Assembly (NCBI RefSeq): GCF_050306235.1
Contig: NZ_JBLWFH010000007.1
Span: 1-64,000 of the forward strand
From: Glaciecola sp947496235
Lineage (GTDB): Bacteria; Pseudomonadota; Gammaproteobacteria; Enterobacterales; Alteromonadaceae
Reading direction: 5' to 3'
DNA: 64,000 bases
In this document: one piece after another, positions 26,618-35,818 of the stretch
Layout: each line of letters opens with the position of its first letter
Numbering within the stretch: position 1 is the stretch's first letter
Made by a program: the position numbers and the translations under genes
Notes under the pieces: model-generated
Database searches by the model: none
What the model saw: the letters and a program-made list of their open reading frames with translations, nothing else
Told to the model about the DNA's origin: nothing

Positions 26618-27367
26618 ATGAAAAACACTTTTAAAGTTTTCAGCACTATACTGGTTGGTCTTTGCGCGTCCTCAAATGCGCAAGAGATACCGTCAGATTG
26701 GCCGCAACCTGTCGAACAATACAATACGGGGATGGTTTTATTTGACCGTCTTGAATATACGCGCACAAACGATGAAGAAAACATCGGAGTGTGGGACATG
26801 ATTGGATGGTACGGCGGTGATACCTATCGCCTTTACTTCAAAAGTGAAGGGGAAAACAAGCAAGATGATGGTGAACCCACAGATTTAGAGCGAGCCGAGC
26901 TTCTTGCAAGTAAATTGATTGCGCCATTTTGGGAATTTCAAGCCGGTGTTGGCACAAGAGGAACCTTAAGTAGCGAATCTAATATGGAGAACTATGCAGT
27001 CATAAGCTTATATGGAGTCGCTCCTTATCAATTCGAAATGGATAACTCCATTGTCATTAATGAGGATGGTGAAATCAGTTTCTCAGTAGAAGCCGAGTAT
27101 GAAATTAGAGTCACCCAAACATCATTTTTGCAACCGAGACTTGCCTTGTCTGGTTCGCTTTCAGAATCTGAAAGGTTCGACCGGCCCTCTGGCTTCAATT
27201 CAATACGCATAGGTTTTCGATATCGCTATGAGTTTGCAAGAGAGTTTGCGCCATACGCGGGTATTTATTGGAGTCGAAGTCTTGGTAATAGCGCTGATAT
27301 CGCTCGAAACAATGGTGCGTCAGTAAGTGAAACTGGTCTCGTGGTGGGTGCTCGGTTCTGGTTTTAA
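26618..27367 (+). CDS. copB: Copper resistance protein B (outer membrane)
   Basis: Outer-membrane beta-barrel protein of 249 residues with a signal peptide ending near SSNAQ. It has the family pattern (MVLFDRLEYTRTNDEENIGVWD, then alternating strands) and ends in an aromatic residue (GARFWF). CopB works with the multicopper oxidase in periplasmic copper resistance. The Met-rich N-terminal region common in other CopB proteins is missing, so this is a short form. Confidence 0.93.
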   Translation: MKNTFKVFSTILVGLCASSNAQEIPSDWPQPVEQYNTGMVLFDRLEYTRTNDEENIGVWDMIGWYGGDTYRLYFKSEGENKQDDGEPTDLERAELLASKLIAPFWEFQAGVGTRGTLSSESNMENYAVISLYGVAPYQFEMDNSIVINEDGEISFSVEAEYEIRVTQTSFLQPRLALSGSLSESERFDRPSGFNSIRIGFRYRYEFAREFAPYAGIYWSRSLGNSADIARNNGASVSETGLVVGARFWF

Positions 27368-27389
27368 GGGCTTTAGAAAGGAGCAGTAA

Positions 27390-27806
27390 ATGGAAGTAAT
27401 TAGTCAGTTGATAGTAGCTTTAATAGCGATTGGATTGTCAACCACGAGTCATTTTTTAAGCCTCAGAGCGTTAAAGAATCGTGTCGTGAGCTCAGACCTT
27501 TCTGCATACCTAAAGCTCATTGCAGTAGTGTACGGCATAACCTTTAGCCAGTTAATAGCTGCCTTTTGGTTCGCCGTCGGGTTTGTGGTATCTGTAGAGA
27601 TCGGTTTAGGCGATTTGCAGGGATCAACTTCTCTTAGTTTTATTGAAATTTATTACTTCTCACTGATCAATTTAACCACCTTAGGATTGGCTCAACTAAC
27701 GCCCATTGGGCATTTAAGTTTCTTATCGGGTTTAGAGGCAATGACGGGCTTTTTACTCGTTAGCTGTTCAGCTTCTTTAATATTTAAAACAATGAATCAG
27801 TCCTAA
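27390..27806 (+). CDS. Ion-channel-like membrane protein with altered selectivity filter
   Basis: A 138-residue membrane protein with about four hydrophobic segments. The last part resembles the pore module of two-TM potassium channels (YYFSLINLTTLGLAQLTPIG), but the selectivity filter TVGYGD is replaced by TTLGLAQ, so potassium selectivity is unlikely. It sits 22 bases after copB and 18 before the DUF305 gene, within the copper operon. Possible roles are copper or proton movement or a structural function; none is shown. Confidence 0.65.
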   Translation: MEVISQLIVALIAIGLSTTSHFLSLRALKNRVVSSDLSAYLKLIAVVYGITFSQLIAAFWFAVGFVVSVEIGLGDLQGSTSLSFIEIYYFSLINLTTLGLAQLTPIGHLSFLSGLEAMTGFLLVSCSASLIFKTMNQS

Positions 27807-27824
27807 ACGGACATAAAGGATAAC

Positions 27825-28337
27825 GTGATGACTAAATATACAAAGTTTTTAGCAATGATTTTCACATCAACTATGGCCATGCTGCTAATGATGTATTTCA
27901 ATACTTATGCATTCGACCACATTTTCTTTAGCGAAACGCGGTTCTATATGGCTATCTATATGGGTTCGATAATGGCAATCATTATGTTGCTGTTCATGCT
28001 CAACATGTATGAGAACAAAGCCAAGAACTGGACAATTTTACTAGGTAGCGGACTTGTTTTTTTGGTCTCACTATTCTTAGTTCGCTCACAATCAACCATC
28101 GCTGACGAGGCCTGGATGAAAGCAATGATACCGCATCACTCTATTGCCATTTTGACTAGTGAGCGAGCCAATATCTCAGATAAACGGGTGCTTAAATTAG
28201 CCAATGAAATCATCGCTGCGCAGGAGCGCGAAATCAAAGAAATGAAGTGGTTATTAGATGATATCGAGAAGAACGGTGAAACACAAACTGACGCCGAAGC
28301 GACTAGCCGCTCGGTCCCCGATTTCAATCAACAATAA
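27825..28337 (+). CDS. DUF305 domain membrane protein
   Basis: A 170-residue protein with three N-terminal membrane segments, some Met-rich, then a periplasmic helical DUF305 domain containing the signature WMKAMIPHHSIAI and NEIIAAQEREIKEMKWLL. DUF305 has a ferritin-like fold and is frequent in copper operons, where it probably binds copper. Part of the copAB operon. Confidence 0.88.
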   Translation: MMTKYTKFLAMIFTSTMAMLLMMYFNTYAFDHIFFSETRFYMAIYMGSIMAIIMLLFMLNMYENKAKNWTILLGSGLVFLVSLFLVRSQSTIADEAWMKAMIPHHSIAILTSERANISDKRVLKLANEIIAAQEREIKEMKWLLDDIEKNGETQTDAEATSRSVPDFNQQ

Positions 28338-28386
28338 GCAAACTGCTAAAACATTAATACCTTACTAAAAAAGCAGGAGAGGGACC

Positions 28387-29127
28387 ATGGCAAAACAAGC
28401 AAAATTATATCGAATGCATACCGATGAGCACATCTGTCCGTATGGCTTGCGCTCTAAAGACCTATTAGAGCGAGAAGGGTTTCAAGTAGATGATCATAAG
28501 CTTGCAAGTCGCGAAGAAACCGATAAGTTCAAAAAAGAACACGACGTAGAGACTACCCCTCAAACCTTCATTGATGGGGAGCGGATAGGTGGATATGACG
28601 ACCTAAGGGAGTACTTTGACTTAGGCGAAGCTGGACAAACAGGCACCACCTACACACCTGTTATTGCGATATTTTCTGTTGCCTTGCTGATGGCGTTGTC
28701 AATAGCGTATGCGTATCTCGCAGGTAATTACATTATCCAAGTTATCGAGCTTTTTGTCGCATTTAGTATGACACTGCTAGCAATTCAAAAGCTCAAAGAT
28801 TTATATAGCTTTACGAACTCCTTCATCACCTATGACTTGCTGGCAATGCGGAATATACGCTACGGCTACATTTACCCCTTTGCCGAAGCATTCGCTGGAA
28901 TCGGAATGCTGGCTGGCCTGTCGGGTTATCTCGTTGGCCCTGTTTCTTTATTTATTGGGACAGTGGGCGCGATCTCTGTATTCAAAGCAGTATACATCGA
29001 TAAACGTGAACTTAAATGTGCCTGCGTGGGTGGTGATAGCAGCGTGCCACTTGGCTTTGTATCTCTCACAGAAAATCTATTTATGATTGCAGCTGGATTA
29101 TGGATGCTCTCTAAAGCAATTGCCTAG
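28387..29127 (+). CDS. Glutaredoxin-MauE fusion membrane protein
   Basis: A 246-residue fusion. Residues 1-85 form a glutaredoxin-like domain with a CPYG site (C17) and the TTPQTF cis-Pro segment. Residues 95-246 form a MauE/DoxX-like four-helix membrane domain with a Cys pair in LKCACVGGD. The Grx active site has only one Cys (CPYG). The protein could pass reducing equivalents across the inner membrane to keep periplasmic copper proteins or thiols in the right redox state. It lies in the copper operon with a GGAGAGG ribosome binding site. Confidence 0.88.
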   Translation: MAKQAKLYRMHTDEHICPYGLRSKDLLEREGFQVDDHKLASREETDKFKKEHDVETTPQTFIDGERIGGYDDLREYFDLGEAGQTGTTYTPVIAIFSVALLMALSIAYAYLAGNYIIQVIELFVAFSMTLLAIQKLKDLYSFTNSFITYDLLAMRNIRYGYIYPFAEAFAGIGMLAGLSGYLVGPVSLFIGTVGAISVFKAVYIDKRELKCACVGGDSSVPLGFVSLTENLFMIAAGLWMLSKAIA

Positions 29128-29215
29128 ATGCGTGAGTACAAAGCTATTGAAGCGTACTGACAAAATGTAAAAAATTTGGTGAAAAAGACCTTATTATCAA
29201 TTAAGGAAAGGTTAA

Positions 29216-30556
29216 ATGAGTTCTCACAACGAAGATTACGAAAAAGGAAGTTTGAGTTTAACTGGTACGGTCGCTATGGGTACTGGTGTAATGATTGGAG
29301 CCGGAATATTTGCGCTTACCGGGCAAGTCGCGGAATATGCTGGGTCGTTATTCCCTCTGGCATTCATTGTGGCTGCCATTATCAGTGGGTTTAGTGCCTA
29401 TAGTTACATAAAGGTTTCAAACAAATATCCATCTGCGGGCGGCATCGCCATGATCTTAAAAAAGGCTTATGGCCCAAGTGCTATAACCGGAGGTGCCGCA
29501 TTGTTGATGGCATTTTCAATGATCATCAATGAAAGCTTAGTGGCTCGAACGTTTGGCACATACACCCTTCAGCTATTTGATATACAAGAAAATAGCATAT
29601 TCGTTCCTATATTGGCTATCGGGCTTATCATTTTTGCATTTGTAATAAACGTGGCAGGTAACAAAGTAATTGGAAGTGTTTCCAAGGTTACAGCCGTGTT
29701 GAAAATTGGCGGCATATTGATTTTCGCCCTCGTAGCTCTCTGGGCAGCGGGGTTTGCTTTTCAACCCGCCAGCGCTGATGTGAGTGAAAATGCCTCTGCT
29801 AGTGGCTTTTTAGCCGGTACCGCTTTGGCCATTTTAGCCTACAAAGGATTTACAACTATTACCAATAGCGGCGACGAAGTGGTCGACCCAAACAAAAATG
29901 TTGGGCGAGCCATTATTGTGTCTTTATTAATTTGTTTGGTTGTCTATTTATTAGTGTGCTATGCGGTTGGCTCCACACTAACGGTCGAACAAATAGTTGC
30001 TGCTAAAGACTACGCACTCGCTGAAGCGGCTCGCCCCGCCATCGGACAATACGGTGTTTGGTTTACGGTGGGTATTGCAATAATAGCGACCGCGTCGGGT
30101 CTACTAGCCAGCGTTTTTGCGGTTTCGCGTATGTTGGCAATGTTGACAGATATGAATTTGATCCCCCATCGGCACTTTGGTATGCCCGGTAATATTCAAA
30201 AACATACATTGGTCTTTACTGTAATTGCTGCGGGCTTACTTGCCGCTTTTTTTGATCTTTCGAGAATCGCCTCTCTAGGGGCCATTTTTTACCTAGTAAT
30301 GGATATTATTATTCATTGGGGCGTATTGAGGGTACTTAGAAAAGACGTTGGAGCAAACCCACTGGTGGTGATCACCGCAATTATGTTAGATGTTGTTGTT
30401 CTTCTAGCATTCATTTGGATCAAAGGCAGTGATGATTTACAGATTATCATCATTGCCGGCATTGGCATTGTTGCTGTTTTTGCCTACGAGCGCTTTTTCC
30501 TAAGGCATAACGGCGACGACAAGGATAACGATGAGGAACATACCCACAAGGGCTAG
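29216..30556 (+). CDS. APC-family amino-acid permease
   Basis: Inner-membrane transporter of 446 residues with about 12 helices and the APC signature near the start (GTGVMIGAGIFALTGQVAEYAG), plus KGFTTITNSGDEVVDP in TM6. A His-containing acidic tail (DDKDNDEEHTHKG) might bind metal. Last gene of the copper operon, 88 bases after the Grx-MauE gene. The substrate is unknown; import of Cys, His or another metal-chelating amino acid is a guess from context. Confidence 0.9.
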   Translation: MSSHNEDYEKGSLSLTGTVAMGTGVMIGAGIFALTGQVAEYAGSLFPLAFIVAAIISGFSAYSYIKVSNKYPSAGGIAMILKKAYGPSAITGGAALLMAFSMIINESLVARTFGTYTLQLFDIQENSIFVPILAIGLIIFAFVINVAGNKVIGSVSKVTAVLKIGGILIFALVALWAAGFAFQPASADVSENASASGFLAGTALAILAYKGFTTITNSGDEVVDPNKNVGRAIIVSLLICLVVYLLVCYAVGSTLTVEQIVAAKDYALAEAARPAIGQYGVWFTVGIAIIATASGLLASVFAVSRMLAMLTDMNLIPHRHFGMPGNIQKHTLVFTVIAAGLLAAFFDLSRIASLGAIFYLVMDIIIHWGVLRVLRKDVGANPLVVITAIMLDVVVLLAFIWIKGSDDLQIIIIAGIGIVAVFAYERFFLRHNGDDKDNDEEHTHKG

Positions 30557-30594
30557 CATTAAATAACTATGAGGTAATAAAAGTCTGGGAAATG

Positions 30595-30646
30595 CACGTT
30601 TATCGGCCTGAAAATTCTATAAAATTGAATTAGTCCGATAAACGTG
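30595..30646. terminator. Long inverted repeat between convergent copper operons
   Basis: Perfect 12-bp arms CACGTTTATCGG (30595-30606) and CCGATAAACGTG (30635-30646), with an inner AATTC/GAATT pair. It sits between the ends of two convergent operons and probably ends transcription in both directions, though no T-run follows. Confidence 0.55.
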
Positions 30647-30665
30647 TGGATAGGAGCTCTAAACG

Positions 30666-30869
30666 TCACACCTTCACAGATATTGATTGCCTGATTTCAC
30701 TTGGCGCAGCCTGGTCACCACCCTTCACTTTATTCGCCTCTGCAATGGTGCTCTCTTCAGCTTCTTTCTTCTTACAGTTGGACGTTTCTGCTTCTGATGT
30801 TTGATGATTTTTTTCCAATTTATCATTCACAATCGTTTGATAAATTGGCGTGTTGTTAGAAATCTGCAT
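30666..30869 (-). CDS. Small hydrophilic protein, unknown
   Basis: A 67-residue polar protein rich in Glu, Lys, Ser and Thr with one Cys (SNCKKKEAEES); no signal peptide or membrane segment. It is accepted as a gene because a perfect AGGAGG lies nine bases before the ATG and it ends the P-type ATPase operon. Not recognised. Confidence 0.6.
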   Translation of the reverse strand: MQISNNTPIYQTIVNDKLEKNHQTSEAETSNCKKKEAEESTIAEANKVKGGDQAAPSEIRQSISVKV

Positions 30870-30921
30870 TGATAATGCCTCCTAAAGGTCAAAAGGTTTT
30901 GAAAGATATTAAAGGTATTTT

Positions 30922-31287
30922 TTATTTAGAGCGCTTGCCTTGGTCAGTAACGTGACAACTCCATGGCTTGTGTTTAGCATTTTCACGAATGTTTTCGTCA
31001 ACAAATTGATAATAACCTTCCTTGAAATGCGTCCACCAATCGTCTGAAATGTCGGCTCTGTGCATTCGAACGATATTCTCGATACCATCGAGTTCACAAT
31101 GTGTGGCATCATAACCAACATGAAGGGTGTTAGATGACTCCTCAAACGACACTGCGTCAACACCAATAGTTGAATCGATATCTCTGATAATTAAATCTAT
31201 ATTGTCGGAAGTCACCCCGGTCAACCGAAGGTGACGAATAACCAAATTTAATTCATTCACACCAACTCTATGATATTTATTACTCAT
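30922..31287 (-). CDS. HMA-fold-like protein without CxxC
   Basis: About 121 residues. The middle part (VIRHLRLTGVTSDNIDLIIRD, TIGVDAVSFEESSNTLHVGYD, DGIENIVRMHRADI) has the beta-alpha-beta-beta-alpha-beta spacing of heavy-metal-associated domains, but the metal-binding CxxC is absent. The tail is rich in His and Trp (DDWWTHFKEGYYQF, KPWSCHV). ATG at 31287 is used because AGGAG lies seven bases upstream. It belongs to the CopA ATPase operon. It could be a partner domain for the ATPase or a Cu site using His; inference only. Confidence 0.65.
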   Translation of the reverse strand: MSNKYHRVGVNELNLVIRHLRLTGVTSDNIDLIIRDIDSTIGVDAVSFEESSNTLHVGYDATHCELDGIENIVRMHRADISDDWWTHFKEGYYQFVDENIRENAKHKPWSCHVTDQGKRSK

Positions 31288-31346
31288 TGTTTTCTCCTGC
31301 CTATTAAAATGTTGAATTGTTTGACGGAAGCGATTTATCAAAAACG

Positions 31347-32000
31347 CTAATTGTCGTATTGGAGGTTTGAGCTGCTGAATTTAGGTAACCAGGCAGGCGT
31401 GGTCTCTTTATATGCTAAATAGCGCTCCCCAAATTCGGCTATCGCTGTTTTTTCTTCACGTTTGGCTAAGCGAATGTAGACTAATGTTAATATTGGAAAC
31501 ATGATTAACGTTGGGATTGTGGGCCATTGCAATAAAAAGCCAAACATAATGATAATAAAAGCTAAATACTGTGGGTGGCGACATCTTGCATACCACCCTG
31601 TATTAGCGAGCGAATGGCTTTTCTGCGCACGATGAAGAACATTCCATGCAGAAGATAAAATAAAGAAACCAGCAATGATAAGTATATTGCTAGTGATATG
31701 CAGTATGCTCCAATGAGCATCCCCCTCAAAACCTAAAATCGTTTGTAGCAAATGTCCATTTTCATGTGCTAGAAAATCTATGTTCGGATAAAGCTCTGTT
31801 AGCCAGCCTGACAAAAAATAGATGGTGAGAGGAAAGCCATACATTTCTGTAAACAACGCAAGAATAAAAGCGGAAAAAGCTCCTAAGCTTCTCCAATCAG
31901 TCTTTGATTGTGGTTTTACAAAGCTGAATGCAAAAAAAATAAAAATGGCAGAGTTTATGAAAACTAAACCCCATAGACCATAGTCAGAATCACCGTGCAT
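31347..32000 (-). CDS. Isoprenylcysteine carboxylmethyltransferase-family membrane protein
   Basis: About 217 residues with five or six membrane helices and the ICMT/PEMT-like C-terminal motif (GWYARCRHPQYLAFI, LLQWPT, then REEKTAIAEFGERYLAYKE). These residues form the SAM and acceptor site in the family. Bacterial members are common in copper and mercury operons; the substrate is unknown. ATG at 32000 overlaps the end of the DUF2933 gene by 11 bases, so translation is coupled. Confidence 0.88.
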   Translation of the reverse strand: MHGDSDYGLWGLVFINSAIFIFFAFSFVKPQSKTDWRSLGAFSAFILALFTEMYGFPLTIYFLSGWLTELYPNIDFLAHENGHLLQTILGFEGDAHWSILHITSNILIIAGFFILSSAWNVLHRAQKSHSLANTGWYARCRHPQYLAFIIIMFGFLLQWPTIPTLIMFPILTLVYIRLAKREEKTAIAEFGERYLAYKETTPAWLPKFSSSNLQYDN

Positions 32001-32289
32001 CGTTCTCTCTCTTTTCTTCAATGTTGGTAGTTGTCTTTTGTTGACGCTCTTCTGTAAATGTCATCTGCTCTTCTTCTGTCTTTCTTTGCTCGCCATCATG
32101 ATGGCCGTGTCCATGACTCCCGTGCATAAAAAAATGCATAAAGGGGCAAAGTAGCAGGATCAGGTAAGGAAAATACGGCCACACATGCTCGCCATGCTCA
32201 AAAAATAAAAAGTAACTTGCCGCAGCAATGAGTCCCAGTGCAGCCCAGCCTGAAGGTGTTTTCCAAAATGATAATTTTGAGTCGCTCAT
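31990..32289 (-). CDS. DUF2933 domain protein
   Basis: A 99-residue membrane protein: FWKTPSGWAALGLIAAASYF, a second helix with CPFMHFFMHGSHGHGHH, then a charged tail. The CPxMHxFMHG-H pattern is the DUF2933 signature, and its His/Met residues probably bind copper. It typically accompanies copper ATPases and ICMT-like genes, as here. Confidence 0.9.
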   Translation of the reverse strand: MSDSKLSFWKTPSGWAALGLIAAASYFLFFEHGEHVWPYFPYLILLLCPFMHFFMHGSHGHGHHDGEQRKTEEEQMTFTEERQQKTTTNIEEKRENDAR

Positions 32290-32318
32290 ATTTACTCTCC
32301 TATTTGAATGCTAACCAT

Positions 32319-32672
32319 CTATTGAACAGTTATCTTCCCTTTATACATTTGCATTTGGCAGTGAAATGCGTACTCACCTGCTGGCAGCCTCGGAAGCGAT
32401 ATGACTGTCTTTTTATTTAAAGGCAGTCGTTCTGAAATATCTAATTCGGGTATCGAAAGCATTTCTGCGCAAGGCGTTGCATCAGCTCTATGAAACACGA
32501 TTTGCCTTTCTTCATTCGCTCTAATTTTGATGTGCGATGGTTGATAAATACCGTCTTTCACCAAGATCTCCAACGAACCTTCAGCGATACGAATACTTTG
32601 CTCTTTGTATAACCAAAACCACCAGATGATAAGAGCAATCAATACAATTCCTGTAAGGTTGATCCATAGCAT
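32319..32672 (-). CDS. Membrane-anchored cupredoxin-like protein
   Basis: About 117 residues: one N-terminal membrane anchor and a cupredoxin_1 domain in the periplasm. Copper-site candidates are Cys/Glu in TPCAEMLSIPEL and His/Cys/Met in YAFHCQMQMYKG. ATG at 32672 has AGGAG nine bases upstream. It is 12 bases after the P-type ATPase gene and may accept copper exported by it. A degenerate paralogue lies at 38584-38934. Confidence 0.88.
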   Translation of the reverse strand: MLWINLTGIVLIALIIWWFWLYKEQSIRIAEGSLEILVKDGIYQPSHIKIRANEERQIVFHRADATPCAEMLSIPELDISERLPLNKKTVISLPRLPAGEYAFHCQMQMYKGKITVQ

Positions 32673-32684
32673 TGTCACACTCTC

Positions 32685-35036
32685 CTAATGTTCTTTTGCT
32701 TTAAACAATCGCAGACGATTGGCGTTGGTAACGACGGTAAGTGATGAAAACGCCATCGCGGCACCAGCTATCACAGGACTTAATAAAAGACCAAAAAATG
32801 GATACAGAACACCGGCAGCGAATGGTATACCTGCAACGTTGTAAATAAATGCGCCAAATAGGTTTTGCTTAATATTGGTTAGAGTGGCTTTACTCACCGC
32901 AATTGCATCAGCAAGACCATGAAGAGAGCCCCGCATTAAGGTAATATCAGCACTTTCAATGGCTACATCAGTGCCTGTACCTATTGCAAAGCCTACATCT
33001 GCGTGAGCCAATGCAGGTGCGTCATTAATTCCGTCTCCTGTCATGCCCACAATTTCTCCCATTGATTGATACTCAGCGACTTTATTTGCTTTGTCCTCTG
33101 GCATAACCTCGGCCACAAACTCTGTGATACCCGCTTTTTCAGCCACTGCTTTTGCGGTTGAACGATTATCACCTGTGAGCATCACTACTCGTATTCCGTT
33201 GTTCTGAAGTCGCTTTATTGCATCAATAGAATCAGTTTTAATTGGATCGGCAACTGCAATTACTGCAACAAGCGATGAATTAACAGCGAAATACATTGGT
33301 GTTTTAGCTTCAGAGGCTAAGCCTTGGGCTTTTTCGATGTAGTCGCTAATGTCAATATCACGCTGCTTCATTAGCTTTTCGTTACCGAATAAAAGGGTAT
33401 CTTCCTCAAACTTCGCTTCCACTCCCTGTCCAGCAATGGAAGAAAACTGAGTCACTTTCTTAGGTTCTATATTTTTTGCTTTGGCACTTTCAACGATCGC
33501 CATTGCTAGGGGGTGCTCAGAGCCAGCTTCGATACTCGATGCGAGCATTAGCACTTGTTTTTCATTTTGACCCGGTGCTAGCAATACATCAGTTACCTTA
33601 GGTGCTCCCTCGGTAATAGTGCCTGTTTTATCTAGAATCATCGTAGTAATCTTACTGGCTGTTTGCAGCGCTTCGCCGTTTCTTATCAACACACCCGCTT
33701 CTGCGGCTTTGCCTACCCCTACCATTACGGACATCGGTGTCGCCAAACCAAGTGCACACGGACAAGCTATGATAAGAACCGTCGTTGCAGACACAATTGC
33801 GTAAGCAACAGCTGGAGATGGCCCAAAGTTTAGCCAAACTAAAGCGCTTATTACGGCAATAATCATAACGACGGGTACGAAGTAAGCTGAGATAACATCG
33901 GCTAAACGTCCTATCGGGGGCTTTGAATTTTGAGCACGTTTTACCATGTTGATGATTTGGGCGAGCGCCGTATCTTTGCCTACACGCGTTGCCTTGAAAA
34001 TAATAGAGCCCGATTTATTAATCGTACCAGCGACGACCTCTTCTCCCTGTGTTTTTTCTACTGGCATCGGCTCACCGGTCAACATAGATTCGTCAACTGT
34101 GGAGTGTCCCTCTACGACCATGCCGTCTACGGAAATTTTTTCACCAGGTCTGACTCGAATCAGATCGTCGAGCAACACTTGTTCTATTGGTATATCTACA
34201 TCTTTACCGTCTCGAATAGCACGGGCTGTTTTAGCTTGCAGGCCAATTAAACGCTTAATCGCCTCTGAAGTCTTACCTCGCGCTTTAATTTCAAGAGCTA
34301 AACCAAGATTGATTAAACCAATAATCATGGCAGTAGCTTCAAAATACACGTGTCTGGCCATTAGCGGCACGATATCGGGAGCAAACACAACAACCATTGA
34401 ATAAAGCCAAGCGGTACCCGTTCCAAGGGCTATTAATGTGTCCATATTCGCAGAATGATTTTTAAATGAATTCCATGCGCCCACATAAAAGTGTTTACCG
34501 GCAAAAAACATTACACCAAGAGTTAGCAATCCGACCGTTAACCAAACGAGTCTTTCAGTATTGGTTGTTACTGTCATTTCGCCAACGAGCAGGCTGTAAA
34601 TCATCAATGGCACACCAAGCGATAACGCCACGGCCATCTCTCGCATTAATTTCTTGTAGTATTGCCAGTCGGCTTTTTCTTTTTCGTCTAGCGCTTCTTG
34701 CTCAGAATCACTGTCGTCTAATTTTGCTTTGTATCCGGCTTTTTCCACCGCTTCTATAATATTTGAAACCGATGCATCTCCGATTACCGTGACAACACGC
34801 TGAGCGAAATTCATCTCCGCTCGATCAACTCTAGGCAGATTGTTTAACGCCGCCTCAATTTTGTTGACGCAGCTGGCACAACTAGCTCCTTCAATTATAA
34901 ATCGAGTTTCGGTTAGCATGTTGTGCTCCTGTTTGATTGTCTCTTTGAGCTTTGGAGTTTCGTTTGCGGATTGGGCTTGCTTGCTACAACAACAGTTTTT
35001 CTCTGTGCTTTTGGTAACTTTTTGAGTTGCTGTCAT
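32685..35036 (-). CDS. copA: Copper-exporting P1B-type ATPase
   Basis: Inner-membrane Cu(I) pump of 783 residues. Order: Cys-rich leader (KNCCCSKQ), HMA domain with GASCASC (C53, C56), helices, actuator domain (MLTGEPMP), ion-site helix CPCALGLATP, phosphorylation site DKTGTITEG, SEHPLA, GDGINDAPAL, and the last helix with MAFSSLTVVTNANR. All P1B-1 (Cu/Ag) residues are visible. A second ATG (residue 40) has a better ribosome binding site (AGGAG), so two forms with and without the Cys leader are possible. First gene of a six-gene minus-strand operon. Confidence 0.96.
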   Translation of the reverse strand: MTATQKVTKSTEKNCCCSKQAQSANETPKLKETIKQEHNMLTETRFIIEGASCASCVNKIEAALNNLPRVDRAEMNFAQRVVTVIGDASVSNIIEAVEKAGYKAKLDDSDSEQEALDEKEKADWQYYKKLMREMAVALSLGVPLMIYSLLVGEMTVTTNTERLVWLTVGLLTLGVMFFAGKHFYVGAWNSFKNHSANMDTLIALGTGTAWLYSMVVVFAPDIVPLMARHVYFEATAMIIGLINLGLALEIKARGKTSEAIKRLIGLQAKTARAIRDGKDVDIPIEQVLLDDLIRVRPGEKISVDGMVVEGHSTVDESMLTGEPMPVEKTQGEEVVAGTINKSGSIIFKATRVGKDTALAQIINMVKRAQNSKPPIGRLADVISAYFVPVVMIIAVISALVWLNFGPSPAVAYAIVSATTVLIIACPCALGLATPMSVMVGVGKAAEAGVLIRNGEALQTASKITTMILDKTGTITEGAPKVTDVLLAPGQNEKQVLMLASSIEAGSEHPLAMAIVESAKAKNIEPKKVTQFSSIAGQGVEAKFEEDTLLFGNEKLMKQRDIDISDYIEKAQGLASEAKTPMYFAVNSSLVAVIAVADPIKTDSIDAIKRLQNNGIRVVMLTGDNRSTAKAVAEKAGITEFVAEVMPEDKANKVAEYQSMGEIVGMTGDGINDAPALAHADVGFAIGTGTDVAIESADITLMRGSLHGLADAIAVSKATLTNIKQNLFGAFIYNVAGIPFAAGVLYPFFGLLLSPVIAGAAMAFSSLTVVTNANRLRLFKAKEH

Positions 35037-35818
35037 TTAGATTCCGTCGTGTAATTTTGCGCGTTCAACTTTTTTCTGTGCTCTGTATTTGCATAGATTC
35101 ATATTTTTTGACTCTAATTGCATAGTGATTAGGGGCGATACGGGAGCAAGACAAAAAGTAATAAGGTTGCTTTTAAATTAAACATAATTTTAACGGTGTA
35201 AGACGTTAAGAACACGGCACTGGCATTACAGTTTGATTACTTTTCTGTCATTTATGAGATAAATAATTGGTATGCGCAAAAACAGTAATGTGAACGGCTA
35301 CTAATTGACTAGAAGTCTTTTAGCTAGAAATTGGACTAGCCCAACATTATGAACATCTTTAGGCTATTATTCGCGAGAAGCGAGGTCACGAGCAATCAAT
35401 AGTGTAGCCCTGAATTTTAAATTAAATTTCCACTGACTACGCATAATTTTTTGCACTTCGAGATAAATATTGCCAAGTGAAGATTGACAAAAATGTATCA
35501 TACTTTGTGGACGTTTCGACTGGCTGGATTGCCCAAGATAGCGGACGGATCTGTTTAGATGAATTTGATCCCTTCAGAGCGATAAACAGACATCAGATGG
35601 TCAGCTCGGGAGAATAGACCCCTAAAGACAAATATTAGAAATTCAGATTTAAAAAATTCTGGGCTGGCCACACTTCGTAAAGCAGAAGCTCTAGACTCAA
35701 TCAGATTTGGCCTGATGAGGCGTAAATTTCTTGATTAAAGTTAATTATGCAGAAAATATAGGATCTGTAATTGCGATTGTTGATATTGCCCCAACTGTAT
35801 TAGTAATCTCAATTGTAG
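35037..35818. other. 782-base intergenic region
   Basis: AT-rich region between the divergent CopA ATPase and HExxH genes. It holds one CopR-like box at 35225-35240. No ORF with a credible ribosome binding site, RNA gene or repeat was recognised in the rest. It may be a scar between two cargo modules. Confidence 0.6.
35225..35240 (-). promoter_or_regulatory. Candidate CopR/CusR box 2
   Basis: ATTAC-AGTTTG-ATTAC on the plus strand, 189 bases before the CopA ATPase start. The sequence TGCCGTG follows at the same distance as at box 3, supporting a shared promoter layout. Confidence 0.6.
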
